From positions 105,015 to 169,014 of the forward strand of contig JAFALA010000007.1 in assembly GCA_019234815.1 (NCBI GenBank): a DNA stretch of 64,000 bases. Reading direction: 5' to 3'. The notes beneath the pieces were generated by a model. That model did no database searches. It saw only the letters and a program-made list of their open reading frames with translations, and was not told the DNA's origin. The position numbers and the translations under genes were made by a program. Origin of the DNA: Burkholderiaceae bacterium (GTDB taxonomy: Bacteria > Pseudomonadota > Gammaproteobacteria > Burkholderiales > Burkholderiaceae_C). Positions 52,026 to 62,051 of the stretch are shown here, piece by piece; the first letter of the stretch is position 1, and each line of letters opens with the position of its first letter.

Positions 52026-52481
52026 TCAATCGGCCAGATGGACGACGGGCTGGCCCTTGCGGACCAGGTAGGTCGCGAGTTCCGAGGCTTTGGCGTTGCC
52101 CACGTTTTTTGCGGCGTGGACCGTGCCGGCCGGCAGGAAGATGCCTTCGCCCGCGTGCAGAGTGACGGGCGGCTTGCCGTCGAGCTGGTACTCGATCGTG
52201 CCCGTGAGCACGAAGGCTGCTTCGTCGCCGGGGTGTGAGTGGCGCGGGAAGCTGGCATCGCGCGGCAGGTCCACGCGCACCTGCAGGGTTTCGTAGCCCG
52301 GCACGACGGCGTCGTGCCGCTGGATCTCGGCGCGGCCGATGTCTTCTTGCGGCGCGCGTTCCACCGGTGCGGCGGCGACCGAGGCCAGGAAGTTGAGCTC
52401 CTGCTGGGCCTGTGCTGTGTTCAGGGCGGCAGAGGCGCCGAGCACGAGCAGCGCCAGGGAGAAGACTTGTTTCGCTTTCAT
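52026..52481 (-). CDS. Exported single-domain cupin protein
   Basis: This is a 151-residue protein. The signal peptide ends TAQAQ. The cupin core has the metal-binding set RHSHPGDEAAFVLTGTIEYQ (two His and a Glu) and GIFLPAGTVHAAKN (third His). Cupins of this type bind metal and may act as dioxygenase- or isomerase-like enzymes. It is preceded by the MFS exporter (48 bases) and followed by the thiolase (31 bases). Substrate unknown. Confidence 0.85.
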   Translation of the reverse strand: MKAKQVFSLALLVLGASAALNTAQAQQELNFLASVAAAPVERAPQEDIGRAEIQRHDAVVPGYETLQVRVDLPRDASFPRHSHPGDEAAFVLTGTIEYQLDGKPPVTLHAGEGIFLPAGTVHAAKNVGNAKASELATYLVRKGQPVVHLAD

Positions 52482-52529
52482 GGAATGACTTTCAATGGCA
52501 AGGGGACGGTGAGAGGCGAGGGGCCGTGT

Positions 52530-53705
52530 TCAGCGGGATGCCGCGGCCGCTGCGGCCAATCCGCCTGCGGGCCGCGCCATGCTGCTGTGGGCCCATTCGG
52601 CGGTGAAGAGCGCGAGTACGATGAAGACCGAGCCGACCAGGCCCAGCGAATGCCGGTCGATGTGGTTGATGGCCGCGCCGCCGAGCAGGCCCGACATCGA
52701 CACGCCGACGTACAGGGCCGCCGAGTTCAGGCCCAGCAACAGCGGTGCGGCCGAAGGGGTGATGTTGATCAGGCGATGCTGCTGCGGCACGACGAAGCCC
52801 CAGCCGCACAGCCCCCACACGACGATGGCCAGGGCCGCAGTCAACAGATGCGCCGAGCTCAGCGGCAGCAATGCGAAATTCACGGCGGCGATGGCGACGG
52901 TGGCGTTGATGATGCGGCGGCTGCCAAAGCGGTCGGTCAGTCGGCCCGCCATCAGGTTGCCGATGGTTGCCGTGATGCCCCACAGCAGCAGCAGGCCGGC
53001 GAGCACGCTGGGATTGCCGCCCGTGGCACGGTCGAAGCTCAGGCCAATGTAGGTGTAGACCAGGAACAGGCCCGCATAGGCCAGCCAGGTGGTCAGCAGT
53101 GTTCTTTGCACGCGCACGTCGGCCAAGGGCGCCAGACGTTGCTGCAGACTGACGACGGGCGGCGTAGGTACGGCTGCCAGCAGAAGGGCCACGCCGAAGG
53201 CTGCGACCGTACCGACTGCGGAGACGAACCACATCGTTGCACGCCAGTCCAGCAGGCCGCCGATGAACGTACCCAGCGGCGCGCCCAGCGCCGTGGCACT
53301 GGACAAGCCCGCGATGACAATGGCGAGCGCGCGGCCGCGCTGTTCCGGCGGCACCAGCGAGGCGCCGGTGGCGGTCGGGCTGAACATCGCCGCGCCCAGT
53401 CCGGCGATGAAGCGGCTCAGCAGCACCAGGCCAATGCCGGGCGCCACCGCGGTGATCACGTTGCCGATCACGAACACCACAAGCCCGGCCATCAGCAACT
53501 GCTTGCGCGGCACATGCGCCGCGGCGGCTGCGATCACTGGCGACAGCAGGGCGTAGGTCAGGGCATAGATCGTGACCATTTGGCCGGCCAGCGCGACGGA
53601 GACGTGCAGCGACGCCGCCACCTGCGCCAATATGCCGGCCACGACGAAGCTGTCGGTGCCGAGGGCGAACATGCCGCCGGCGAGTACGAGAAGACGTTTG
53701 TCCAT
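52530..53705 (-). CDS. DHA1-family MFS exporter
   Basis: This is a 391-residue transporter with 12 helices. MDKRLLVLAGGMFALGTDSF followed by VVAGILAQVAASLHVSVALA is typical of the sugar-efflux/arabinose-efflux (AraJ, YdhP) group, and the motif-C-like LSSATALGAPLGTFIGGLLD marks an antiporter. The ATG at 53705 has CAGGAA upstream. Likely exports drugs, sugars or pathway intermediates. First gene of the exporter-cupin-thiolase run. Confidence 0.87.
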   Translation of the reverse strand: MDKRLLVLAGGMFALGTDSFVVAGILAQVAASLHVSVALAGQMVTIYALTYALLSPVIAAAAAHVPRKQLLMAGLVVFVIGNVITAVAPGIGLVLLSRFIAGLGAAMFSPTATGASLVPPEQRGRALAIVIAGLSSATALGAPLGTFIGGLLDWRATMWFVSAVGTVAAFGVALLLAAVPTPPVVSLQQRLAPLADVRVQRTLLTTWLAYAGLFLVYTYIGLSFDRATGGNPSVLAGLLLLWGITATIGNLMAGRLTDRFGSRRIINATVAIAAVNFALLPLSSAHLLTAALAIVVWGLCGWGFVVPQQHRLINITPSAAPLLLGLNSAALYVGVSMSGLLGGAAINHIDRHSLGLVGSVFIVLALFTAEWAHSSMARPAGGLAAAAAASR

Positions 53706-53880
53706 GTTGATTCCTGAGTTCTCCCGGGCCGTGCCAGGCCCGGGGGGAGGAGTGGTGGGGCTGCGGATTGCATCGCTGCCGTGTGGCGAACTGCTGCACG
53801 CCGGCAACCGATGGGGTCAATGTAGGAAAACGCCGGCGCAGGAAAAATGGGCCTGGGGCCAGATGACTTTTCCAGAATCC

Positions 53881-55317
53881 TCAAAGGGCAGCGAGGGAGG
53901 ACGACGCGGCCCAGCCGCCGCCGAGCGCGCGGATCAGGCCCACTGCCGCCTGGTACTGCGCGGCTCGCACCTGGACGGCGGCGCGCCGGCCGGCGAGCTC
54001 GCTGCGTTGCGCATCCAGCAATTCGAGCTGGCTGACCAGACCCTCGCGGTAGCGCAGGTCGGACAGCCGCGTGGCTCGCGCGGCGGCGTCCACGGCCTGC
54101 CCTTCGGCGTCGCAGCGGTCGGCCAGCAGGCGCAGGCTGGCGAGCTGGTCTTCGACGTCGCGGAAGGCCGCCAGCACCTGGTCGCGATAGGCTGCGGCGG
54201 CCACATCCCATTGCGCCTCAGACTGCTTGATCGCCGCGTCGCGCCGGCCACCATCGATTAATGGCAGAGACAGCAAGGCGCCTACGCCCCAGGCGCGCGC
54301 CGACCATTTGAAGAGTTCGTCGACATTGGTCGATGCGTAGCCGCCGCTGGCCGTCAATGAAACGTCGGGGAACCAGGCCTTGCGCGCCACGCCGAAGCGC
54401 TGCTCGGCCGCCTGCATGGCGAGCTGCGCGGCGGCGACATCAGGGCGGCGTGCCAGCAAGGTACTGGGCAGGCCTGCAGGCACGATGGGCAATGCGCCCT
54501 GCCAGCCGTCTATCGTGGCCAGGCCGAAGTGCGAAGGCAGCTCGCCCAGCAGCACGGCCAGCGCATGTTCCAGCACGCTGCGTTCGAGATCGAGTGCCAG
54601 GGCTTGCGCGGTCGTCGACGCGACCTCGGCACGCACGCGCGCCAGATCGAGTTCGTCGACATCGCCGTCTTCGAAGCGGCGCTGCGTCAGCCGCAGCGTG
54701 TCCTGGTAGGCCGCGACGGTCTGCCGCACCAGGGCGCGCTCGGTGTCGAGGTGGCGCAGCTTGAAATAGACCTGCGCCACCTCGGCCTGCACCACCAGGC
54801 GGGTGTTCTCGAACAGGGCCTCGCGCGAGCGCGCGTCCAGGTGCGCGGCGTCCCGCGCCTGGCCGAGCTTGTTGAAGAAATCGGGCTCCCAGGAGGCAGT
54901 CAGCCCGGCCGTGGCGGGATTGCCCACTTCGCCGGGGTGCGAGGCCAAGGCCGGCGGCACGGTCACGCGCTGGGCATTGGTGCCCACGCCGACCTGGGGC
55001 AGCAGCTCGGCACTGGCCGCCTGCAGCAGGGCGCGGGCCTGGGTCACGCGCGCGGCAGCGGCCTGAAGGCTGGTGTTGCCGGCCGCTGCCCGCGTCTCCA
55101 GATCGTTCAGCACGGCGTCCTGGAAGACCTGCCACCAGGGGCCGCGCGACAGGTTGTCTGCTGGCGCGGATTGGACGAAGCGGGCGCCGCTGTCTTCCTT
55201 GAAGGCCTGGGGCGGCGCGGGCGCGGCGATGGGTGTAAAGCTGGACGTGCTGGCGCACCCGCCCAAGGCGGCCGCCATGGCCAGCACCAGGCCTGTTGTC
55301 TTGAAGATCGACTTCAT
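53881..55317 (-). CDS. NodT/OprN-type outer-membrane lipoprotein
   Basis: This is a 478-residue outer-membrane factor. A lipoprotein signal with lipobox ALGGC (Cys near residue 20) is followed by OEP repeats with long helices. The ATG at 55317 has GAAGGA upstream. It follows the RND pump gene by 38 bases and completes the adaptor-pump-channel order. It is distinct in sequence from the NodT protein at 19188. Confidence 0.9.
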   Translation of the reverse strand: MKSIFKTTGLVLAMAAALGGCASTSSFTPIAAPAPPQAFKEDSGARFVQSAPADNLSRGPWWQVFQDAVLNDLETRAAAGNTSLQAAAARVTQARALLQAASAELLPQVGVGTNAQRVTVPPALASHPGEVGNPATAGLTASWEPDFFNKLGQARDAAHLDARSREALFENTRLVVQAEVAQVYFKLRHLDTERALVRQTVAAYQDTLRLTQRRFEDGDVDELDLARVRAEVASTTAQALALDLERSVLEHALAVLLGELPSHFGLATIDGWQGALPIVPAGLPSTLLARRPDVAAAQLAMQAAEQRFGVARKAWFPDVSLTASGGYASTNVDELFKWSARAWGVGALLSLPLIDGGRRDAAIKQSEAQWDVAAAAYRDQVLAAFRDVEDQLASLRLLADRCDAEGQAVDAAARATRLSDLRYREGLVSQLELLDAQRSELAGRRAAVQVRAAQYQAAVGLIRALGGGWAASSSLAAL

Positions 55318-55355
55318 TTGGATTCCTTCATCGAGGTCTGTGACGGCTTCATCCG

Positions 55356-58300
55356 TCATTCGATGGGGTGTACCGGCGCGGCCGCCAATGGCTTGCCTGC
55401 CTGGCTACCGCCGTGGCCGTGCGCGGCATGGGCAGGATTCGCCTCGGGCGCGAGCGGATCGCGGCCGTGCAGACGCAATGGCCTGTTGCCTGTCAGTCCA
55501 CGCACGAAGACATAGAAGACCGGGGTCAGGACCAGTCCGAATGCGGTCACACCAATCATGCCGAAGAACACCGCCACGCCCATGGCATGCCGCAGCTCGG
55601 CTCCTGCGCCGTGCGAGGTCACCAACGGCAGCACGCCCATGATGAAGGCCAGCGAGGTCATGAGGATGGGCCGCAGGCGCAGGCGTGAGGCCTCGACCGC
55701 GGCCTTGATCGGCGTGCGTCCTTTGAACTCAAGCTCGCGGGCGAACTCCACGATCAGGATCGAGTTCTTCGCCGACAGGCCCACCAGCACCACCAAGCCG
55801 ATCTGGGTGAAGATGTTGTTGTCGCCATGGGTCAGCCACACGCCGGTCATCGCGGCCAGCAGGCCCATGGGCACGATCATCAGGATCGCCAGCGGCAGCG
55901 CGAGGCTTTCGTACTGGGCTGCCATCACCAGGAACACCAGCAGGATGCACAGCGGGAATATCAGCGCCCCCGAATTGCCGGCCAGGATCTGCTGGTAGGT
56001 CAGGTCGGTCCATTCGAACTCCACGCCGGCGGGCAGGGTTTCAGCGGCAATCCGTTTGACCGCATCCTGCGCCTGGTCCGAGGAGTAGCCCGGCGCAGCC
56101 GTGCCGCTGATATCCGCCGACAGGAAGGCGTTGTAGTGCGCCGCGCGCTCCATGCCGTGCGTCTGGGAAACGTTCAGCAACGCGGACAGCGGAATCATCT
56201 CGCCCGTGTTCGAGCGAACCTTGAGAGCGCCGATGTCTTCGGCATGCGCGCGGAATGCCGCGTCGGCCTGCACGCGTACGGTGTAGGTGCGTCCGAACTT
56301 GTTGAAGTCGTTGACGTAGAGGCTGCCGAGGTAGATCTGCAACGTATCGAAGACGTCGGTCACGCGTACGCCCAGCTGGCGGGCTCTGATGCGGTCGATG
56401 TCTGCATAGAGTTGGGGCACGTTGACCTGGTAAGTTGAAAACAGCCCAGCGAGTTCGGGGGCCTTACGTGCCTTTTCGAGAAACGCTTTCTGCGCCGCTG
56501 CAAGACCTTCTATGCCGACATTGCCATGGTCCTCCAACTGCAGCTTGAAGCCGCCCGTCGTGCCTATGCCTTGTACGGGCGGCGGGGGGAAGGCCACGAT
56601 GGAGGCGTCCTGGATGATCGCGAACTTCTTGTTCAGCGCCTGAGCGATCGCCGCTGCCGACAGCGAGCTGTCGCGACGCTCGTCGTGCGGCTTGAGGTTG
56701 ATGAACAAGATGGCCGAATTGGAGCTGTTCGTGAAGCCGTTGATCGACAGGCCTGGAAAGGCGATGGCGTGGTTCACGCCCGTTTGCGCGAGCGCAATGT
56801 CACTCATGCGGCGCAGCACGCCTTCGGTGCGGTCCAGCGACGCGCCGTCGGGCAATTGCACGACGCCGACCAGGTATTGTTTGTCCAGCGTGGGTACGAA
56901 GCCACCCGGCACGGTCTTGAAGAGGCCAGCGGTCGCGGCGACCAGCGCCAGGTAGATGAGCAGCATCAGGCCCTTGCGCCCAATGGCCTGGGTGACGCCG
57001 CCGCCATAGCGAGTGGCGCCGGTGTTGAACAGGCGATTGAAGCGCGAGAACAGGCCGCCCAGGACGTAATTCATGCCGCGCGTGAGTCTGTCCTCGGGGG
57101 CGTCGTGCCTCTTCAGCAGAAGGGCGGCGAGCGCGGGTGACAGTGTCAGCGAATTGATGGCCGAGATCACCGTCGAAATGGTGATCGTCAGAGCGAATTG
57201 CTTGTAGAACACGCCGGACAGGCCATTGATGAAGGCCAGCGGGATGAACACGGCCGACAGCACCAGCGCAATGGCGATGATGGGGCCCGACACCTCGCGC
57301 ATGGCCTGGTAGGTGGCCTCGCGCGGTGATAGTCCGTTCTCGATATTGCGTTCGACGTTCTCGACCACGACGATGGCGTCGTCGACCACGATGCCGATCG
57401 CCAGAACAAGGCCGAACAGGCTGAGTGCGTTGATCGAGAAGCCGAACACGGCCATGACCGCGAAGGTACCCACCACGGCGACGGGCACGGCCAGCAGCGG
57501 GATGATGGAGGCCCGCCAGGTCTGCAGAAACAGGATCACGACCAGCACGACCAGCAAGATGGCCTCCAGCAGTGTATGCACCACCGCCTCTATTGAAGCG
57601 CGCACGAATTGCGTGGGATCGTAGACAATTTCGTAGCCCACGCCCTCGGGCATGCTCTTCTTGAGTTCTGCCATCGTCGCGCGCACGGCGTCGGAGATGG
57701 CGATGGCATTGGAGCCCGGCGATGCGTAGATGGGGATGCCGATGGCGTCCTTCTTGTCCAGCATGGAACGCAGCGAGTAATCGGAGGCGCCCAGCTCGAC
57801 GCGGGAGACGTCGCGCAGGTAGGTGACGGCGCCGTCAGCGCCGGTCTTGACAACAATGTTCCCGAATTCTTCTTCTGACTGCAGGCGACCTTGCGCATTG
57901 ACCGAAAGCTGCAAGTCCAGACCTTTCACGCCCGGCGATGCGCCGACGATGCCGGCCGCCGCCTCGACGTTCTGCTCCCGAATCGCATTGACCACGTCGC
58001 TGGCAGACAGGCCGTGTTCCGCGACCTTCTGCGGATCCAGCCAGATGCGCATGGCGTAATCGCCCGCGCCGAGCAGCCCGACGTCGCCGACGCCGTCGAT
58101 GCGGGCCAGGCGGTCCTTGACGTTGAGGACGATGTAATTGCGCAGATAGGTCTGGTCGTAGCGGCCGCCGGGCGAGGTCAGATGCACCAGCATGGTCAGG
58201 TCGGTAGAGCGCTTGACCGTTTGCAGCCCCAGCGCGCGCACCGCTGCTGGCAGTCGCGCCTCGGTCTGCTGGACCCGGTTCTGCACCAACTGCTGCGCCT

Positions 58301-58610
58301 TGTCGGGATCCGTGCCGAGCTTGAAGGTGACGGTCAGCGTCATCAGGCCGTCGGTCGTCGCCTGGCTGCTCATGTAGAGCATGCCCTCAACGCCGTTGAT
58401 GGCCTCTTCGAGCGGCGTGGCCACGGTCTCGGAAATGACCTGCGGGTTGGCGCCCGGATAGTTCGCGCGCACCACCACGGAGGGGGGGACGACGTCCGGG
58501 TACTCGGAGATCGGCAGACCGCGCACCGCGATGAGTCCGCCGATGAAAATCAGCATCGACAGCACGCCCGCGAAGATCGGGCGATCAATAAAGAATTTTG
58601 GGAGATTCAC
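55356..58610 (-). CDS. MexF-like HAE1 RND multidrug efflux pump
   Basis: This is a 1084-residue inner-membrane pump: FFIDRPIFAGVLSMLIFIGG at the start, and the TM4 proton-relay pair in GIVVDDAIVVVENVERNIEN, typical of hydrophobe/amphiphile exporters. The periplasmic porter and funnel domains are complete. The C-terminal tail is longer than usual and His-rich (HAAHGHGG). Gene order adaptor, pump, channel matches mexEF-oprN. Likely substrates are antibiotics and toxic organics. No dedicated regulator is adjacent. Confidence 0.92.
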   Translation of the reverse strand: MNLPKFFIDRPIFAGVLSMLIFIGGLIAVRGLPISEYPDVVPPSVVVRANYPGANPQVISETVATPLEEAINGVEGMLYMSSQATTDGLMTLTVTFKLGTDPDKAQQLVQNRVQQTEARLPAAVRALGLQTVKRSTDLTMLVHLTSPGGRYDQTYLRNYIVLNVKDRLARIDGVGDVGLLGAGDYAMRIWLDPQKVAEHGLSASDVVNAIREQNVEAAAGIVGASPGVKGLDLQLSVNAQGRLQSEEEFGNIVVKTGADGAVTYLRDVSRVELGASDYSLRSMLDKKDAIGIPIYASPGSNAIAISDAVRATMAELKKSMPEGVGYEIVYDPTQFVRASIEAVVHTLLEAILLVVLVVILFLQTWRASIIPLLAVPVAVVGTFAVMAVFGFSINALSLFGLVLAIGIVVDDAIVVVENVERNIENGLSPREATYQAMREVSGPIIAIALVLSAVFIPLAFINGLSGVFYKQFALTITISTVISAINSLTLSPALAALLLKRHDAPEDRLTRGMNYVLGGLFSRFNRLFNTGATRYGGGVTQAIGRKGLMLLIYLALVAATAGLFKTVPGGFVPTLDKQYLVGVVQLPDGASLDRTEGVLRRMSDIALAQTGVNHAIAFPGLSINGFTNSSNSAILFINLKPHDERRDSSLSAAAIAQALNKKFAIIQDASIVAFPPPPVQGIGTTGGFKLQLEDHGNVGIEGLAAAQKAFLEKARKAPELAGLFSTYQVNVPQLYADIDRIRARQLGVRVTDVFDTLQIYLGSLYVNDFNKFGRTYTVRVQADAAFRAHAEDIGALKVRSNTGEMIPLSALLNVSQTHGMERAAHYNAFLSADISGTAAPGYSSDQAQDAVKRIAAETLPAGVEFEWTDLTYQQILAGNSGALIFPLCILLVFLVMAAQYESLALPLAILMIVPMGLLAAMTGVWLTHGDNNIFTQIGLVVLVGLSAKNSILIVEFARELEFKGRTPIKAAVEASRLRLRPILMTSLAFIMGVLPLVTSHGAGAELRHAMGVAVFFGMIGVTAFGLVLTPVFYVFVRGLTGNRPLRLHGRDPLAPEANPAHAAHGHGGSQAGKPLAAAPVHPIE

Positions 58611-58620
58611 GGCTTGGCCC

Positions 58621-59847
58621 TCAGTGGGTCGAGGTTTTGGCGTCCGCGTCGGCTTGCGCCTGCTGGGACATCAGCACATCCTGGGGCGCCAGCAATGCAC
58701 CGGGGCGCGCGCGCTGCAGGCCGGTGACGACGATGCGTTCGCCCGCCTTCAGGCCCGAAGTGACCATGCGCAGGCCGTTGATGGCGACGCCCACCGTCAC
58801 CTCGCGGTAGCTGGCCTTGTTTTCGGCATCGACCACCATCACGAACTTCCTGTTCTGGTCGGTGCCGATGGCGCGCTCGCTGACCAGCAGCGCCGCCTCC
58901 GGATGCGTCTGCCCCATGCGCACGCGGGCGAACTGGCCCGGAATGAGCGTGCCGTCGGCGTTGTCGAACACCGCGCGCACGCGCACGGTGCCGCTGCGGA
59001 CGTCGACCTGGTTGTCGATGAGCTGCAGATGGCCCTTGATTGGTGTGTCGGCGTCGGCCGCGGTGCCGAGCTGCACGGGAATCTGCTCGACCGCAGCATG
59101 CGTGGCGCTGCGCTGGTCGGGCAGCTCGCGCAGCGCCTGGGTCACCGCCGCCTCGTCGGCGTCGAAGCTTGCGTAGATGGGGCTGACCGAGACCAGGCGC
59201 GTCAGCACCGGCGCCGTCGGGCCGGCCGCCACCAGGTTGCCCGGGGTGATCTCGATCTTGCCGACGCGGCCGGAGACGGGCGCTCTCACCTCGGTGTAGC
59301 CGAGATCGAGTTTGGCGGAGGTGAGCGCTGCCCGCGCGGCGCGCAGATTGGCATCGGCCTCGTTTTGCGCATTGGTGGCCTGGTCGGCCTCGCGTTGCGA
59401 GATGGCATGGTCGCCAAGCAGGCGCCGCGCGCGCTCGAAATCGATCCTGGCCTGGGTCAGCCGCGCCTGGGCCGCCACGACCTGGGCGTCGGCGTGCTCG
59501 ACTTCGGCCTGATAGGGCGCGGGATCAATGGTGAACAGGGGGTCGCCAGCCCTGACCAGGGCGCCCTCACGGAAGTAGACGCGCTCGATGGTGCCGGGCA
59601 CGCGCGGACGGATGTCGACGCGGTCAACCGCCTCGAGACGTCCCGAGAACTCCTTCCAGGGCGTGACATTGGCGCTGACGACGGCGGCGACGCCGACCGC
59701 TACCGGCTTGGGCGCCGCGGGCATGGACGTGGCGGCGGCGGGTCCGCTGCGCAAACCTGCAAGGGTTGCCAGGACCGAGACACCGGCAGTGATGGTTGTG
59801 CCGGCCAACCAGAGTCGGCGACGGGTGCGAAGAGTCGTGTGCGTCAA
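58621..59847 (-). CDS. MexE-like RND periplasmic adaptor
   Basis: This is a 408-residue membrane-fusion protein. A Thr/Arg-rich start and signal segment lead to RLEAVDRVDIRPRVPGTIER (first lipoyl half), a hairpin (residues about 105-165), DLGYTEVRAPVSGRVGKIEI (second half) and a barrel domain. The start codon is TTG at 59847, supported by GGAG seven bases upstream. It leads the RND operon, 10 bases before the pump gene. Confidence 0.9.
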   Translation of the reverse strand: MTHTTLRTRRRLWLAGTTITAGVSVLATLAGLRSGPAAATSMPAAPKPVAVGVAAVVSANVTPWKEFSGRLEAVDRVDIRPRVPGTIERVYFREGALVRAGDPLFTIDPAPYQAEVEHADAQVVAAQARLTQARIDFERARRLLGDHAISQREADQATNAQNEADANLRAARAALTSAKLDLGYTEVRAPVSGRVGKIEITPGNLVAAGPTAPVLTRLVSVSPIYASFDADEAAVTQALRELPDQRSATHAAVEQIPVQLGTAADADTPIKGHLQLIDNQVDVRSGTVRVRAVFDNADGTLIPGQFARVRMGQTHPEAALLVSERAIGTDQNRKFVMVVDAENKASYREVTVGVAINGLRMVTSGLKAGERIVVTGLQRARPGALLAPQDVLMSQQAQADADAKTSTH

Positions 59848-59980
59848 GGTAATGCTCCAGTAGGTCTGGTTGGGTCACGCTGTTGGCGGGTGTATCTAAC
59901 GGTTTATGTTTTCGCGTGGTACGACAGAAGCCATGTACGTTGTGATCCGTCACGGCTTGCGCACTTGGGATGGGTGTCGA

Positions 59981-60790
59981 TCAGGCGACAGGGGCCCGGT
60001 AGCGTGGCGCGGGAGACGAGCGCGACAGATTGGGGCCCAGGGCCTTTCTGGCCGTGTCGAAGCGCTCCCAGTCCGCCGCGTCTGGCAGCGAGGGAATCGT
60101 GACCAGTTCCTTGCGGTCCAGGCCGACCAGGGCAGCGTCCACCATCGCGTCGACCGGCATCACGATCTGCGAGGGCAGCTTGTGCACGGGCGTGCCCGCC
60201 ACTTGCCAGAAGTCGGTGCTGGTGGCGCCGGGCAACACGGCTTGTACCTGTATGCCCTTGGCGGCCAGTTCGTGATGCAGGGATTGCGTCAATGTCAGCA
60301 CGAATGATTTGCTCGCCGCGTACACGCCATTCAGCAGCTCTGGCGCCAGCGCCACGATGGATGCAATATTGATGATCGTGCCGCGTCCGCGGGCCACGAA
60401 CGCCGGCGCGGCGGCCCGCGCCAGGTGGGTCACCGCGATGACGTTCAGTTGGATCATCTTGCACAGGCGATTGACGTCGGATTCGATCAGGGTTTGGGTC
60501 GCGCCGACGCCCGCGTTGTTTAGCAGCAGGCTGATGCGCGAGTCGGTTTCCAGCACCTGTCCGACGCGTCGCTGGCCGTCCAGGGTCGTGAGGTCCGCGC
60601 CTATGAATTCCGCGTAGCGGCCGGTGTCCTGGTAAATCCGGTCCGCCTGGGCCTGCAGCTTCTTCAGGTCGCGCGCCACCAGGATGAGGTCGTAGCCGCG
60701 CCTGGCCAGCCGGTCCGCATAGCAGGCACCAATGCCGCCCGAAGCGCCTGTGATCAGCGCCACACCCTTGTCAGATTGAGTCGTTTCCAT
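59981..60790 (-). CDS. Short-chain dehydrogenase/reductase
   Basis: This is a 269-residue classical SDR: cofactor loop LITGASGGIGACYADRLARR, NNAGVG, catalytic Ser in INIASIVALAP and the YxxxK motif in VYAASKSFVLTLTQSL. Arg residues after the second strand (VARDLKKL) suggest NADP use. It lies 133 bases before the RND adaptor gene and may be co-transcribed with it, perhaps modifying the same toxic compounds. The 281-base region upstream (60791-61071) is shared with a divergent hydrolase and shows no clear operator. Confidence 0.9.
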   Translation of the reverse strand: METTQSDKGVALITGASGGIGACYADRLARRGYDLILVARDLKKLQAQADRIYQDTGRYAEFIGADLTTLDGQRRVGQVLETDSRISLLLNNAGVGATQTLIESDVNRLCKMIQLNVIAVTHLARAAAPAFVARGRGTIINIASIVALAPELLNGVYAASKSFVLTLTQSLHHELAAKGIQVQAVLPGATSTDFWQVAGTPVHKLPSQIVMPVDAMVDAALVGLDRKELVTIPSLPDAADWERFDTARKALGPNLSRSSPAPRYRAPVA

Positions 60791-61071
60791 TTGAAGGTCA
60801 TTCCTATCAGGCTCAAAACGGTCGAGCCAGTGGATGAACTCTATGAAATGGGTGCGCTCAGATTAAGAGGCTATCGGACAGTAGACCTTTGATATTTCAG
60901 GAATAACAAGCTCTTGGCGTGTTGCGGTTCGGCGGGGCTTGCTGCCTTCATTGCGAATTGATGAAAACTGCCTTGTAGGCACAGCGGTTTATTCCCGCGG
61001 GCAGGGCCCCTAGAGTTCCCAGCCATTGACCGGTGCTTCCCGGTCGCATGGTCCAAACCGGAGAACAAGCC

Positions 61072-62043
61072 ATGTCCAAGCTCCCGTATCGAAAGCCGCA
61101 GGTCGCTGCCCTTTTTGCTGCCACGGCTCTGCTGGCGGGCGGTGCCCTGGCCCAGGTGGCGCCCGCCCCCGAGGCGGAATTCGGCTACACCGAGGTCCGA
61201 CCCGGCATGACGCTGCGGACCCTGGTCGTCCACCATCCGAATCCCAAGGGCTATGTGCTGTTCCTGCACGGCTTCCCCGAGACGGCGTATGCGTGGAAGG
61301 ACATTGCCGTCAGGTTGGGCAAGGATTTTGAAGTCCATGCCTTCGACTGGCCCGGCTATGGCCAATCCACCCGGCCTCCCGCGGACCAGTTTGGCTACGC
61401 ACCCCGGGACTACGCCGGCGTGCTGCGCGACTACCTCAGCAAGTCGGGCATCCCCGCCTCGAAGCTGGTGATCTACGCCACCGACATTGGCGCCTTGCCG
61501 CCGCTGCTGCTGGCGCTGGACGATCCGGGCATTGCCAAGGCGATCGTCGTCGGCGACTTCGCCCCCTTTGATCGCCCGCAGGCCATGTGGCCGGCGCTGC
61601 AAAGCCTCAAGGCCAGGCCGGGTGCCGACGGCACGCGCGCCTACATGAACAAGACCAGCGACGAGATCCTGGCCAATGCCTACCGGCGCGGGCTGAACAA
61701 GGCCGAGCAGTTCGACATCTCCAGCGAGCTCCAGCAGGACATGAACCAAGGCTGGAGCCAGGGCAGCATGAGCTCGGCCGATTCCTTCTACCACTACTAC
61801 CTGCATTTCAACGAAGACGAGCACGACTTCGAAGCCCGGCTCGACCAGTTGAAGACGCCAGTCAAGGTGCTCTGGGGCGACAAGGACATCTACATCGACA
61901 AGCGCATGGGCGAAGAGTTTTCACAAAGGACCGGCGCGCCGCTCAAGGTGCTGCCGGGCGTCGGGCATTACCCGCACCTGCAGGATCCGGACCGAACGGT
62001 CGAAGAGGTGCGCGCCGAGTTCAAACCATCCATCAATGACTGA
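61072..62043 (+). CDS. Exported alpha/beta hydrolase, dehalogenase/epoxide-hydrolase type
   Basis: This is a 323-residue protein with a signal peptide (residues about 9-28, ending GALAQ). The oxyanion-hole motif is LHGFPETAYAWKD. The nucleophile position is Asp138 in YATDIGALPP, as in haloalkane dehalogenases and epoxide hydrolases rather than serine esterases. The acid is probably in WGDKDIYIDKR and the His in GVGHYPHLQDPD. The ATG at 61072 has GGAG 8 bases upstream. Followed after 8 bases by a DUF6130 gene, so the two are co-transcribed. Confidence 0.87.
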   Translation: MSKLPYRKPQVAALFAATALLAGGALAQVAPAPEAEFGYTEVRPGMTLRTLVVHHPNPKGYVLFLHGFPETAYAWKDIAVRLGKDFEVHAFDWPGYGQSTRPPADQFGYAPRDYAGVLRDYLSKSGIPASKLVIYATDIGALPPLLLALDDPGIAKAIVVGDFAPFDRPQAMWPALQSLKARPGADGTRAYMNKTSDEILANAYRRGLNKAEQFDISSELQQDMNQGWSQGSMSSADSFYHYYLHFNEDEHDFEARLDQLKTPVKVLWGDKDIYIDKRMGEEFSQRTGAPLKVLPGVGHYPHLQDPDRTVEEVRAEFKPSIND

Positions 62044-62051
62044 GGTCGAAA